Source: a virus
Strand: one strand, 5' to 3'
Virus record (IMG/VR): IMGVR_UViG_3300025316_000027
Span: 1 to 44,892 of that record
Length of the DNA stretch: 44,892 nucleotides
The position numbers were made by a program, and so were the translations under genes. The notes under the pieces were generated by a model, which made no database searches, was not told the origin of the DNA, and saw nothing but the letters and a program-made list of their open reading frames with translations. This document shows positions 27,569 to 36,456 of the stretch, in pieces (position 1 is the first letter of the stretch; every line of letters starts with the position of its first letter).

Positions 27569-28648
27569 TTAGGCAAAACTTATGCGCCAGCGGCATATAA
27601 TCTGGAAATCTGAGGATTTCTTGAACGGCACGCTCAGAATCCTCTGGCTGAACAGCCGAAGCGTCGTGCGATAGATCCCAATTGGACCAGTGAGCGGCGC
27701 ACCTGCACTGGTCACTGGCGTACGGTCCAATACAATATCGCGCCCGCCCACCGCCTTCGTCAAGGCCAGATAATATGGGTTGGATTGCTCAATTGGGTCA
27801 TACTCCTCAGCAGACCCGCTACGCCCCACAATGTAGATCTGATCGCCTTCCTTAATTCGGTTGACGTCAGAAGCATCAACGGTTGGATCGATGGTGATCG
27901 TTTGCGAGCCGTTGGCCACCGCAATAATCTGCTTGTCGTTCAGGCCGCCCACGCCTTCCAGGAACAATAGGCTCGGGACGCAATCGCATGGCGTAGAGGT
28001 ATCGGGCAGGATTGCCCCGCCGGCCAAAGCCACCTCAGTAATGGCAAAGAAATCGCCGCTAGTAACCCCAAATCCATTATACTCGCCAGATTCGAGCGTG
28101 GTTTCGAGCACCAGGACGTTGTTGACTGCCCTAACGTCACTGGAGAGCAGCGGACTCTCAGGTGGCTGGTAAGACGGCTCAAAATAGGCCCGCTCAATCT
28201 TCTTAAGAGGCCGATCTGGATCGGAAATGGGGATTGGATTGATGAGGTCGCCGCCATGGTCTGCTCCGACATCTGGCGTCTTAGCGACTGGCGTGCCAGT
28301 CACGGGATCAATTGTATAGTACCTGGTATCGGTCGAACTGAGTGGGTATCCGTAGGTTGAACTGGCCTTGTCACTGTCAAAGGAAGCACCAAAGAGGATG
28401 TACTTTGCGGCGAATTCCTCCAAAGCGTCAATTCCAGAGTCTACCCATCCACCGGTCCCGGACGATGCGGTTGGATCCCACACTTTGGAGTATGGGAGGC
28501 GGTGGGAAAGCATTTCTTTGGCGAAGATTTTGATGAGGTTATGCTCACGGTGCCTACTGATAAGGTTGCCGTGGCGGTCGCGGATTTCGATTTCGACTTC
28601 GCCGCGATACTGCTTGAAGGATTCGGAGACAGTTATCTTGGAGGACAT
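27569..28648 (-). CDS. Virion structural protein, probably tail or baseplate, 359 aa
   Basis: The N-terminus (EIEIRDRHGNLISRHREHNLI) and C-terminus (LRLFSQRILSVPFKKSSDFQIICRWRISF) resemble tail and baseplate-associated structural proteins annotated in large myoviruses. The middle is beta-rich. No enzyme motif or membrane segment is visible. It is the first of a series of - strand structural genes. The exact position in the virion is not known. Confidence 0.6.
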   Translation of the reverse strand: MSSKITVSESFKQYRGEVEIEIRDRHGNLISRHREHNLIKIFAKEMLSHRLPYSKVWDPTASSGTGGWVDSGIDALEEFAAKYILFGASFDSDKASSTYGYPLSSTDTRYYTIDPVTGTPVAKTPDVGADHGGDLINPIPISDPDRPLKKIERAYFEPSYQPPESPLLSSDVRAVNNVLVLETTLESGEYNGFGVTSGDFFAITEVALAGGAILPDTSTPCDCVPSLLFLEGVGGLNDKQIIAVANGSQTITIDPTVDASDVNRIKEGDQIYIVGRSGSAEEYDPIEQSNPYYLALTKAVGGRDIVLDRTPVTSAGAPLTGPIGIYRTTLRLFSQRILSVPFKKSSDFQIICRWRISFA

Positions 28649-28658
28649 TGTAACTCCA

Positions 28659-29219
28659 TTATTTCATGACTAGCCGATTAGAGGCCGCCGGATTGGCGAT
28701 ACCTGCCACGGCATCCTGGAGGGCTTTGTTGCCCGTTGGGCTACTCGCCAACGCACTAACCAGTAATTTTAGTGTATCAGCATGGTTTTTAGTTACCGGG
28801 GCTTCCTCCCCAGTGTCGGTCTTAACCACGATTACGCCCAAGTCTGGTGAGATGCCAGCCTTTCCGTCGGCGGTTCTATATACCGCATGCTCTTCGGTCA
28901 GGATGCGGTCAAGACGGGCCTCGATGCTTTCTCGCATGCCTCCTGCGGGCATTTCTTGCTGTGCCTGGGGTTCGTCGGCTTTTCGCGCCTCTGATTCTGC
29001 TTTGCCCGCTTCCATTTGCTCTTTGAGGCGGGAGATATATCCGAGGATGTCTTCGTGAGCGATTTTCTTGCCGAGTAGCCCGTAATACTTTGCGAATACA
29101 GATTTAGCCCGCCGAGTGGCCACAGGAAGCATTGGTTCAAGCCGCCTGGCGCGTTCGGCGAGGTCGATGGGTCTTTCCATGTGGGCGATAAGCGACGCTA
29201 GTATGGCCTCAGCATTCAC
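28659..29219 (-). CDS. Hypothetical protein, 186 aa
   Basis: Helical and charged, with a Glu/Lys/Ala-rich central coiled-coil (residues about 55-90) and a C-terminal Ala-rich region. It overlaps the upstream gene (ATGA at 29216-29219) and lies next to the structural protein gene, so a virion-assembly role is plausible. Family not recognised. Confidence 0.55.
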   Translation of the reverse strand: MNAEAILASLIAHMERPIDLAERARRLEPMLPVATRRAKSVFAKYYGLLGKKIAHEDILGYISRLKEQMEAGKAESEARKADEPQAQQEMPAGGMRESIEARLDRILTEEHAVYRTADGKAGISPDLGVIVVKTDTGEEAPVTKNHADTLKLLVSALASSPTGNKALQDAVAGIANPAASNRLVMK

Positions 29220-29650
29220 GGCAAATCCTCTTGCTCAATTGACCGGTAGTTGGCCTTGAAGAAATCAGCAATTTCCCGCCCAAGCTGTGGTAGGTCTAGA
29301 CCGAGAGTGTGGCCACGCCGACGGATAAAGCCCCTATCAAATTTGGAGTTGCCGCATATAAAGATGCTTCGCTCCACGTCTGGCCTGAGGGTAAGCTTCC
29401 TGCGATAATCTCCAAGCTGAACTACACATTTACCATCGATGATCGCCACGCTGAGGCTGGGGTTGTTGCGGCGTATTTCAGAGGCTAACCGCGCATTCAG
29501 CTCGTGCACTTGACGCCGCAGTTCCTGTTCGGCATTGCTGACAGTCTGCTTAGATGCTGACAGTCTGCCTACGGCGTCCCGCACTGGTTTGAAGCTCTCC
29601 GCGTCTTCCAGGATGACGTCGATGACATTCTCAAATATGTTTCGGGCCAT
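29216..29650 (-). CDS. Hypothetical protein with coiled-coil N-terminus, 144 aa
   Basis: MARNIFENVIDVILEDAESF is followed by a coiled-coil (about residues 25-60) and a basic beta-rich C-terminal half. Coupled to the next gene by an ATGA overlap. It is not recognised; context suggests the structural module. A TAAGTATATAAG stretch lies about 17 bases upstream of the ATG and may be its promoter. Confidence 0.55.
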   Translation of the reverse strand: MARNIFENVIDVILEDAESFKPVRDAVGRLSASKQTVSNAEQELRRQVHELNARLASEIRRNNPSLSVAIIDGKCVVQLGDYRRKLTLRPDVERSIFICGNSKFDRGFIRRRGHTLGLDLPQLGREIADFFKANYRSIEQEDLP

Positions 29651-29827
29651 AGGTTATCCCTTATATACTTATTTTTGGCTTGACCAGTCTTGGCGGTCCA
29701 GCGGCCATGGCGGAGTCTGCTTTGCTGGCGGCGGCGCGGCGCGGCACGAGCCGATGGGGAGAAGCTGCTACCGCTAGCCTCTGAAGGGTATTTAAAGAAA
29801 CAGCGTACACACAACAAGGAGGCGGAC

Positions 29828-30397
29828 TTGAAACCCATGGATACCAAGCCCCAAATAATCGCCGTAATGAGCATCGAGGAGGCCATCGCAGGAGACAACT
29901 GCCCGCACTGCGGGCAGGCAGACAGACGAGTTTACGAGCATATCCGAACCTGTTCCGAAGCGCACAAGAATATCGACCTGGATAAGAATACAGACCGCAA
30001 TTGCCGATGGGCCACCCATGACCTCTGCGGCAAGGTCCTGGTCCTACGCCGGCAAGATGGCCTCTGCCTAGTTGAAAACGATCACAGCCGTTACGTGGTA
30101 CCCATTAGCTCCCTCCATTTTGGCATGCTCAGCCGCCTCATCGACGAGATCGAGGAATACGACCTGGCCACAGAAGAGATCGAGAAACTCATCAATATTC
30201 TGCGGATCAAGGGCAAGGGCAAGATCAAGATCCCACCGCACCCCGAGCTATGGCCAGGCTGCCGTCTGGAAGTGCAGATGGGTCAGGCCACAAAAATAGC
30301 CAGCATCAAGGTCAAGCGCGGAGCCTGCTATCTGTGCGAAACAGAAGATGGGGTGTCCGTGCTGATTTCGCCCAAGAACATCCTGGGGATTAAATAG
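29828..30397 (+). CDS. Hypothetical protein with an N-terminal zinc knuckle, 189 aa (TTG start)
   Basis: An isolated + strand gene in the - strand structural block. CPHCG...(H)...C near residues 24-42 could be a zinc finger; the rest contains small beta-barrel-like segments (GKVLVLRRQDGLCLVENDHSRYVVPIS and KRGACYLCETEDGVSVLIS) that look like duplicated KOW/SH3-like units. I prefer TTG 29828 because AAGGAGG stands six bases before it; ATG 29837 is the alternative. Its end overlaps the convergent methyltransferase gene by 8 bases. Confidence 0.55.
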   Translation: MKPMDTKPQIIAVMSIEEAIAGDNCPHCGQADRRVYEHIRTCSEAHKNIDLDKNTDRNCRWATHDLCGKVLVLRRQDGLCLVENDHSRYVVPISSLHFGMLSRLIDEIEEYDLATEEIEKLINILRIKGKGKIKIPPHPELWPGCRLEVQMGQATKIASIKVKRGACYLCETEDGVSVLISPKNILGIK

Positions 30398-31013
30398 ACT
30401 TTCTGAGAACCAGACCCCATCCGCCCACTGGCGCAGTAAGAAAATACAACAGTGGCTGCCGTAGTATCTCTATAAATCCAGTCCTGATAAACAGGGTATC
30501 AAGCATCGTATTGGACCAATACATGCTGTGATACGCTGTGATGTCGTCGCAATACATATCTGGAGGGATAGGCATGCCGGCGGTGTGGAACATTTCCTGC
30601 TCACCTCTGGGACGGGCATCGAGCGGCAGTGTAATAATAACTACGCCCTCGTCCCGCAACGCCCGGTGGCATTCACTCAAGGCCGCTGCGGCTGATTCGA
30701 CAGTACAATGCTCCAGAAATTCGCCCAGGACGACCGCCCCGAAATGCCGATTGGGGAATGGAATATTACGCACATCTCCATTTATATATTGCTTGCACTT
30801 TGAGAAGTCTCTATTGGTCCATGGTTCAACTTGCTGAATATCCATATTAATAGCACCCATATCCCCTAGGTCGGCTGGGTCATAGGCACAAGCTGCATTA
30901 AGGACCGGCCTAGCGCAGCGGCCAACTTGTTCACGTTGAAAGTCATAGCAATTCATTGCAGATTTATTGGCATACCATGACGACCATAATTCATTCCAAG
31001 TGTTAGGCAGCAT
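30390..31013 (-). CDS. SAM-dependent methyltransferase, class I, 207 aa
   Basis: Motif I is the atypical PVLNAACAYDPADL with the acidic end MDIQ, and motif III/IV is GDVRNIPFPNRHFGAVVLGEFLEHC, followed by ALRDEGVVIITLPL, the Methyltransf_11 pattern. The substrate is unknown. Its ATG overlaps the stop of the glycosyltransferase gene (TAATG), so both enzymes are made together, which suggests modification of the same glycan or protein. Confidence 0.7.
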   Translation of the reverse strand: MLPNTWNELWSSWYANKSAMNCYDFQREQVGRCARPVLNAACAYDPADLGDMGAINMDIQQVEPWTNRDFSKCKQYINGDVRNIPFPNRHFGAVVLGEFLEHCTVESAAAALSECHRALRDEGVVIITLPLDARPRGEQEMFHTAGMPIPPDMYCDDITAYHSMYWSNTMLDTLFIRTGFIEILRQPLLYFLTAPVGGWGLVLRKSI

Positions 31014-32155
31014 TATTTCTTCAACCAATCGAGTTGTACTCTATCATCATGTACAACGTTCCAACCATCACCCCATAGGTCATATAGCATGTGGAAATAT
31101 TCATCATATGCTAGCTTAATCCGATCGATTGAATACTTAGCTAGAGTCTTCTCTCTAATTGTTTTGGGATCCAAGGTGTGGACGTTTTGTGCGGCCCACA
31201 CAAAATGATCGAGGGTTCTGCATCTAAACCCAGTGACTCCATGTTCTACAGTTTCCACAAATGCGCCCCAGTCTGTAGTAATTACTGGGGTGCCACACGC
31301 TTGAGCTTCTATGGCCACTAATCCAAATGGTTCAAGGTAAGTTGACGGAACAAACACAGCCTTGGCATGCCCCATTAACTCTGATCGTTTCTTAACATCG
31401 GCTGGCCCAACGTACTCCCAATTTCCAGGGGCTAAGTCTAAGTGGTCTCCGAGCAGTCTACCGTTCACCAGTTTGCCGCCCTGGCCTGCTATAATTAATT
31501 TGGCACCAATATGTTCAGTGGTAGTTAATGCGATATGAATGCCTTTGCGGGCCATGATTCGCCCGAGATATAGATAATAATCGCCCTTCTCTTGGCATAG
31601 GCTAAAATCATCTGGATCTACATAATGTGGAATTACTGAGTCATAATATCGTCCGTCTTCATTCCAGCGATATTGGCCATACACATAATGCATATGGGTA
31701 TATGATGGGAATACTTTATGGTTTTTACCTATCCCAGTATACCCTGTAGTATACTCAACTGGTATTGTTATGCCGCGATATGTGTCAGCAATGGTATCTT
31801 GGATGGGGGTAGTAACGGCAATGAAGTCTTTGTGTTTGACTCGTCTGGCCATTTCGGCGATGATTTTGCCGTTCATAAACAGCCAGTATGGTTTGGAGCC
31901 ATCCCACTCTACTATTGCTCCTTGGGTGCGATGGTCGTGCCCGCCAAAGAATTCCGACTGCTCCACCTTGGTCATTACTTGGACGTTTTCAGTGCACGGC
32001 GGGTTTGAGCCTTCCACGCCATAATGGATGACTTCATGGCCAAGTGACATCATCATTTTACAGAAGGAATAACAATTTGAAGTGAAGGCACAGACATTAT
32101 ATGCTTTGCTGGTCTGTGTGTGGGGTAGGCCGAGGACGTGAAATCGTAATTGCAT
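31013..32155 (-). CDS. Glycosyltransferase family 4-like protein, 380 aa
   Basis: The C-terminal domain has the GT-B signature: YLYLGRIMARKGI (about 194-206), KLIIAGQGGK, and the E-x7-E nucleotide-sugar motif EPFGLVAIE (E275, E283) followed by ACGTPVI. The N-terminal Rossmann half contains MMMSLGHEV(I)HYG. The length matches GT4 enzymes. It presumably transfers a sugar from a nucleotide donor; target could be virion proteins made by adjacent genes, phage DNA or host glycans. It is coupled to the methyltransferase. Confidence 0.8.
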   Translation of the reverse strand: MQLRFHVLGLPHTQTSKAYNVCAFTSNCYSFCKMMMSLGHEVIHYGVEGSNPPCTENVQVMTKVEQSEFFGGHDHRTQGAIVEWDGSKPYWLFMNGKIIAEMARRVKHKDFIAVTTPIQDTIADTYRGITIPVEYTTGYTGIGKNHKVFPSYTHMHYVYGQYRWNEDGRYYDSVIPHYVDPDDFSLCQEKGDYYLYLGRIMARKGIHIALTTTEHIGAKLIIAGQGGKLVNGRLLGDHLDLAPGNWEYVGPADVKKRSELMGHAKAVFVPSTYLEPFGLVAIEAQACGTPVITTDWGAFVETVEHGVTGFRCRTLDHFVWAAQNVHTLDPKTIREKTLAKYSIDRIKLAYDEYFHMLYDLWGDGWNVVHDDRVQLDWLKK

Positions 32156-32182
32156 GCAGTTTTAATACATACGGCACAACGA

Positions 32183-32515
32183 TTATTGGCCCGTTATTTT
32201 AATCGATCCATCCTCATTAATAGTTATTGGTTGCTGGGCTGATAGAAAACGAGGAGATAATGTGCCCGGACACACTGTTTCGATAAAGGTGCAGGCAGCA
32301 ATATGAGTCTTTAAAGCTGAGACTCCAGCTGTTCCGATTGCCTCCCACATTTTGTCTGGGGTGCAGGTTGGATCGAGATTATTCCAAATTTTGTCATAGG
32401 TTTTTTGGGTTTGAACCGCAAAACTATCAAACATTGCCCTAGACTCTTTACGGATTTCTTCTACCTGTTGGAAAGCATTAGATGCTTGGATTGGGGTTGT
32501 CAAAAAGTCAGTCAT
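32183..32515 (-). CDS. Hypothetical protein, 110 aa
   Basis: MTDFLTTPIQASNAFQQVEEIRKESRAMF... has a helical N-terminal half and ends in a short beta segment. GAGG lies upstream of ATG 32515, preferred over a GTG at 32530. It lies between the structural gene upstream and the glycosyltransferase. Function not recognised. Confidence 0.55.
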   Translation of the reverse strand: MTDFLTTPIQASNAFQQVEEIRKESRAMFDSFAVQTQKTYDKIWNNLDPTCTPDKMWEAIGTAGVSALKTHIAACTFIETVCPGTLSPRFLSAQQPITINEDGSIKITGQ

Positions 32516-32526
32516 ATTAAATATCC

Positions 32527-33681
32527 TCACTCATAAATAACAGTCAGGTCCCAAGTCCCAGTAGTAACGATAGTTAAACCAATAGCAAATGGAATAAAAT
32601 AATCTAATGATATCGCACTGGCAGTCTCTGGAGTATTGATAATTGCCAACACAGTTCCAGAACCAGCAGTATTATCATATATAGTAATTAATGTCCCGCC
32701 AGCATTGTTGAGCACTATCCGATGTAAATTACCAGCGCCTAATTTAAGTGTGGTTGTGGCAGCAGTAGTCAGATGGATACTTTTAGGTTCAGAATTTTCT
32801 TTGCCTAACCTTAAAATCATTGCTGACCATACTTCTAAAACTCCAGAAGTTACGCCTGAAGCACTATTGATGGAAGTTGCACCAACTGGTAGAAGTAGAG
32901 TATTGGTCATTGGGGCAGTTGTTGGAGATATTCTATGAATCCATACATTATCAACATAGAAATCTGCCCACTCCATAAAGTATATAATTTCATAAGAATG
33001 TTTTTGTGTATCCATTTTTATAGAACCTACATCACCGTTGAATAATCCAGATTCTATAGAAGTAGGAGTACCTCCCTTAACCATATTAACAGATAAAACT
33101 CCAACAGCAGATAGTTCAAAATAAAATCCATCTTGAGGAGTTTGTCCTGATACAGTAAATGCACCCCATCTTCGGGTGTTTAAAGCAACCGTAGTAGCAG
33201 TCACACGAGAAATGCACCTAAACTGGTTTGGGTTCGCAAAAATGAATCTACCACTTCTGACAGACTGAATTTGACCATAACCACTGTTACCTGTGCCAGA
33301 AGTCAGGGTAGCAATAACATTTACTGTTGCTCCTGAAGCTGCGCCGCTATTAGATACAGTCCAAAAGTTTGTATCATTAGAAGTAGTAAAAGACGTCCCA
33401 ACTAATCTAAATGGTTCAATAGTTTTAAGATCACGCATCGGGGATATCTGGGCTTTATTTCCACTGAATTTATCTGACATAGTGGCATTTATAGTGCCCC
33501 CGAATCCCATAACAGGAACGGGTTGTTGGTCCGAGGCGATGGCTACTGGCAGAGAAGCTGCCATCGCCTTCTGCCCAGTTTGTGACATTATCTCCAAAAG
33601 ATCCTTTTGATCATATGCAACTTGGAGAAGTTCTGGGATGTCAGATACTGAAGTAGAAATTTGCCCGTCAGCTCTTGGCAT
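32527..33681 (-). CDS. Virion or tail-fibre-like structural protein, 384 aa
   Basis: The N-terminus carries LEIMSQTGQKAMAASLPVAIASDQ, the same attachment-like motif found in each of the five tandem paralogues at 36457-41575. The rest is beta-rich, Thr/Ser/Asn-rich and without enzyme motifs, and ends in a domain with LNNAGGTLITIYDNTAGSGTVL and TWDLTVIYE, typical of phage decoration or fibre proteins. It probably docks to the same virion site as the paralogue array. Confidence 0.65.
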   Translation of the reverse strand: MPRADGQISTSVSDIPELLQVAYDQKDLLEIMSQTGQKAMAASLPVAIASDQQPVPVMGFGGTINATMSDKFSGNKAQISPMRDLKTIEPFRLVGTSFTTSNDTNFWTVSNSGAASGATVNVIATLTSGTGNSGYGQIQSVRSGRFIFANPNQFRCISRVTATTVALNTRRWGAFTVSGQTPQDGFYFELSAVGVLSVNMVKGGTPTSIESGLFNGDVGSIKMDTQKHSYEIIYFMEWADFYVDNVWIHRISPTTAPMTNTLLLPVGATSINSASGVTSGVLEVWSAMILRLGKENSEPKSIHLTTAATTTLKLGAGNLHRIVLNNAGGTLITIYDNTAGSGTVLAIINTPETASAISLDYFIPFAIGLTIVTTGTWDLTVIYE

Positions 33682-33693
33682 GTCAAGATCCTA

Positions 33694-34365
33694 TTAAACT
33701 GGGATTTCTTCCCAAATAACTGAGTAAGCATACAACTGTGTGGCATTTGTTACATTAGGTGTGGGCAACCATCCCATACCTTGTGGTATTACGATCTTTC
33801 CATCAATCAGATCAACAGTCGAGATGGGGAAGGTCACTGCTGCAGTTTGTGCCGATGACAAGCTTACTCCAAAATTAGCCATGTAAAGTGGGAAGGGAGC
33901 CGTACCACCAGTGAATGCGGTTCCACCAGCACTAAACAAAGTATTAGCAACTGGCTTAGCTGGCGTCCCGCCCATATTATATGCTCCATACTGGCCAGCC
34001 CAGCCTGTGGCTATTGATACCGCAGCTGTATTCATCATTTGGTGCCAAATGGCACCAATCTGTAAAGTAGATGCTGCGCCGCTAATAAGACCACAATTAA
34101 ATTGCCAAAGTACGAGGTTTTTACCAGAGCCCACTGGATTCCAGATAATGAAATTAAGGGCGGCGGCGGCGGCTCCAGCCATTACCTGCCCGGCCCCAGC
34201 CGTAGTGCAACTCCCGCTAAATCCGAATACGTTACCGTTGTACACGGCGTCTTGAAAGCGAGCGTGCCCCTCCACAACTGTGGTTGCAGCGCTTCTATCA
34301 CTGCGCAGAATGGCATTGCTGCCTGCAGCAAGATTTAACGGGCCTACTTGGGTTTCAATTAACAT
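33694..34365 (-). CDS. Structural paralogue A1 of a four-gene tandem array, 223 aa
   Basis: Starts MLIETQVGPLNL; shared landmarks are HARFQDAV(Y)NGN, IWNPVGSGKNLVLWQFN, LIDGKIVIPQGMGWLP and the terminal YSVIWEEIPV. I chose the ATG with GGAGA upstream. Ser/Thr/Ala-rich beta protein, probably a virion decoration or fibre subunit. It shares this layout with the next three genes, implying repeated duplication. Confidence 0.65.
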   Translation of the reverse strand: MLIETQVGPLNLAAGSNAILRSDRSAATTVVEGHARFQDAVYNGNVFGFSGSCTTAGAGQVMAGAAAAALNFIIWNPVGSGKNLVLWQFNCGLISGAASTLQIGAIWHQMMNTAAVSIATGWAGQYGAYNMGGTPAKPVANTLFSAGGTAFTGGTAPFPLYMANFGVSLSSAQTAAVTFPISTVDLIDGKIVIPQGMGWLPTPNVTNATQLYAYSVIWEEIPV

Positions 34366-34379
34366 GCAATTCTCCGATT

Positions 34380-35045
34380 TTAAGCCGCTATTTCTTCCCA
34401 AACAATAGAATAAGCGGTGTTGTCGCTGCTTCCAGTTCCAGCCCGCAGTGGTAGCCAACCCATGCCTTGGGGAATTATAATTTTCCCATCAATGAAATCA
34501 TTGGTGTAGTTGGGGTTGGCTAAAGTGTTAGTGTTGGTGTTGGCCATGGAGAAGTTAGCCATACACACCTGATAGGGTGCTCCACCGCCAGTAAAATTAG
34601 TGGTATCGGCTGCCACAAACCATACGTTGGCCACTGATTTGCTGAACGAACCATTTAGGTTATAAGGGCCAAGCCCGGCTGCCACTGAGGATACTGCCGA
34701 AACGTTGGAAGTGTTCATCATCCCATGCCACGCAGGGCCAGCGGTTGGGGTTCCGCTGATAATGCCCATTCCAAAAACCCATAATACCAGGTTCTTCCCA
34801 GAACCAACTGGGTTCCATATAGCAAAATTAAGATGGCCACCAGCGGCACCGCCAACTATTTGGGCGGCAGCGGTGGCTGTAGCTACGCCAGTAAACCCAT
34901 AGACATTGCCCTGTATGACGGCCTCTTGAAAGCGAGCATGGGTATCAACTGTAACAACGGCACCAGTGCGATCCGAACGAATAGTGGGTCTAGCCATATT
35001 CGCAAGATTTTGTATGCCAACTTGAGTTTCAAGAGGGGCGATCAT
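34380..35045 (-). CDS. Structural paralogue A2, 221 aa
   Basis: Same family as its neighbours: ETQVGIQNL, HARFQEAVIQGN, IWNPVGSGKNLVLWVF, FIDGKIIIPQGMGWLP, YSIVWEEIAA. The variable centre (PTAGPAWHGMMNTSN...) differs most. AAGGAG precedes the ATG. Co-transcribed with A1, A3 and A4. Confidence 0.65.
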   Translation of the reverse strand: MIAPLETQVGIQNLANMARPTIRSDRTGAVVTVDTHARFQEAVIQGNVYGFTGVATATAAAQIVGGAAGGHLNFAIWNPVGSGKNLVLWVFGMGIISGTPTAGPAWHGMMNTSNVSAVSSVAAGLGPYNLNGSFSKSVANVWFVAADTTNFTGGGAPYQVCMANFSMANTNTNTLANPNYTNDFIDGKIIIPQGMGWLPLRAGTGSSDNTAYSIVWEEIAA

Positions 35046-35054
35046 ACATTCTCC

Positions 35055-35714
35055 TTAAGCGGGTATTTCTTCCCATACCACCGAATAACTAACCACAAGT
35101 GCAGAACTGGCCGTACCATAAATCAGAGGAACCCAGCCTATGCCTTGTGGAATAATAATTCTTCCCTCAATTAAATCAGTAGTAGGGTTAGGCCAAGTCG
35201 CAGCGGTTCCTGGGGCGACCGTTTGTGTAAAATTAGCCATACAAACCGGGTAAGGAGCCAAACCGCCAGTTATAGCTGTTCCAGCAGTGCTGTTTAGGCA
35301 AAACATCTGCGACCCACCCGAAGCTCCATTGAGGTTGCGAATACCACCGGAAGAAGTAGCCGTTACAGATGTAGCGTTAAAAAGGGCATGGAAAACCGGA
35401 TACGACGTAAGCGTAGTGCAGGTTACTACACATAGATTGAATTGCCACAAAACTGCTATTTTCCCTGAGCCAATAGGATTCCAGAGACAGAAGTTTGTAG
35501 AAGCGGCAGCACCCGCACCATAAGCATTGCCTGCTACTACAGTATTATTTGTGGCCGCAGCTTGACAGAGGGCGAAACAGTTACCCTGCAAGACCGCCTC
35601 TTGAAAGCGAGTGCGAGCATCTGAGATCACCATCGCCCCCGAGCGATCAACTCGAATCGGAGGCTTAGACCCAGCAGTCAGGATTTTTGCTCCAACTTCA
35701 GTTTCGACTATCAT
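35055..35714 (-). CDS. Structural paralogue A3, 219 aa
   Basis: MIVETEVGAKIL, TRFQEAVLQGN, LWNPIGSGKIAVLWQFN, LIEGRIIIPQGIGWVP, YSVVWEEIPA. Contains a few extra cysteines in the central segment compared with the other copies. TAGGAG precedes the ATG. Virion-component status is inferred from context. Confidence 0.65.
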   Translation of the reverse strand: MIVETEVGAKILTAGSKPPIRVDRSGAMVISDARTRFQEAVLQGNCFALCQAAATNNTVVAGNAYGAGAAASTNFCLWNPIGSGKIAVLWQFNLCVVTCTTLTSYPVFHALFNATSVTATSSGGIRNLNGASGGSQMFCLNSTAGTAITGGLAPYPVCMANFTQTVAPGTAATWPNPTTDLIEGRIIIPQGIGWVPLIYGTASSALVVSYSVVWEEIPA

Positions 35715-35737
35715 ATTTGCTCCTAATTAGTCTGGGA

Positions 35738-36388
35738 CTAGCTCGGAATTTCTTCCCAGACAACTGAAAAGCCAACAACATATGTTCCTGCGCCAGCCAG
35801 TAGTGGAACCCAGCCCATGCCTTGCGGAACAATAATTTTACCTTCAAGCAAGTCAGTAGTATTCACTGGATAAGCTACAGCTTGGGCAATGGCTGTACCT
35901 GAAAAATTAGCCATGCAGACTTGGTATGGGGCTTGTTGGCCGGTCATTGTAACCCCACCAGCACTAGCAACATATGCTGCGTGGGGTCCAGAAAGCTGTC
36001 CCATCAAATTTCTAGCTGTGCCAGTAACTGCTGCTGAGACAGCTTGAGCATTATATAAGCAGTGCCATACAGGACCAGCCGCCGGAGTACCAGAAACATA
36101 CCCCAAATTAAATTGCCAGAGAACTAAATTTACGCCTGAGCCAATTGGATTCCAGATTGTAAAATTAGTGGAGGCAGCGGTGGCACCAGAGGTGGGCAAG
36201 TAATTACCCGCTTGTGGGTTAGTAGTTACTGCGGTTAGGCATAGCCCAAAAACGTTACCATTAAGCACAGCCTCCTGGAAACGAGCATGGGCATCAGTTA
36301 CTGCCAGGGCTGCGCTACGATCTCCACGGGCGGCTGGGCGAACACCATTAGCGAGAATTTGTGGACCAACTTGGATTTCAGCTATCAT
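35738..36388 (-). CDS. Structural paralogue A4, 216 aa
   Basis: MIAEIQVGPQIL, HARFQEAVLNGN, IWNPIGSGVNLVLWQFN, LLEGKIIVPQGMGWVP, FSVVWEEIPS. It is the first gene of the array in transcription order, with TAGGAG before the ATG and a 68-base gap to the upstream five-gene array in which I see no clear terminator. Confidence 0.65.
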   Translation of the reverse strand: MIAEIQVGPQILANGVRPAARGDRSAALAVTDAHARFQEAVLNGNVFGLCLTAVTTNPQAGNYLPTSGATAASTNFTIWNPIGSGVNLVLWQFNLGYVSGTPAAGPVWHCLYNAQAVSAAVTGTARNLMGQLSGPHAAYVASAGGVTMTGQQAPYQVCMANFSGTAIAQAVAYPVNTTDLLEGKIIVPQGMGWVPLLAGAGTYVVGFSVVWEEIPS

Positions 36389-36456
36389 ATTTTTCTCCTA
36401 GACAACTAGCTAGTTTTATGTACAGTTTTGGCATCTATTCTCTTTTATGTTTTCCT

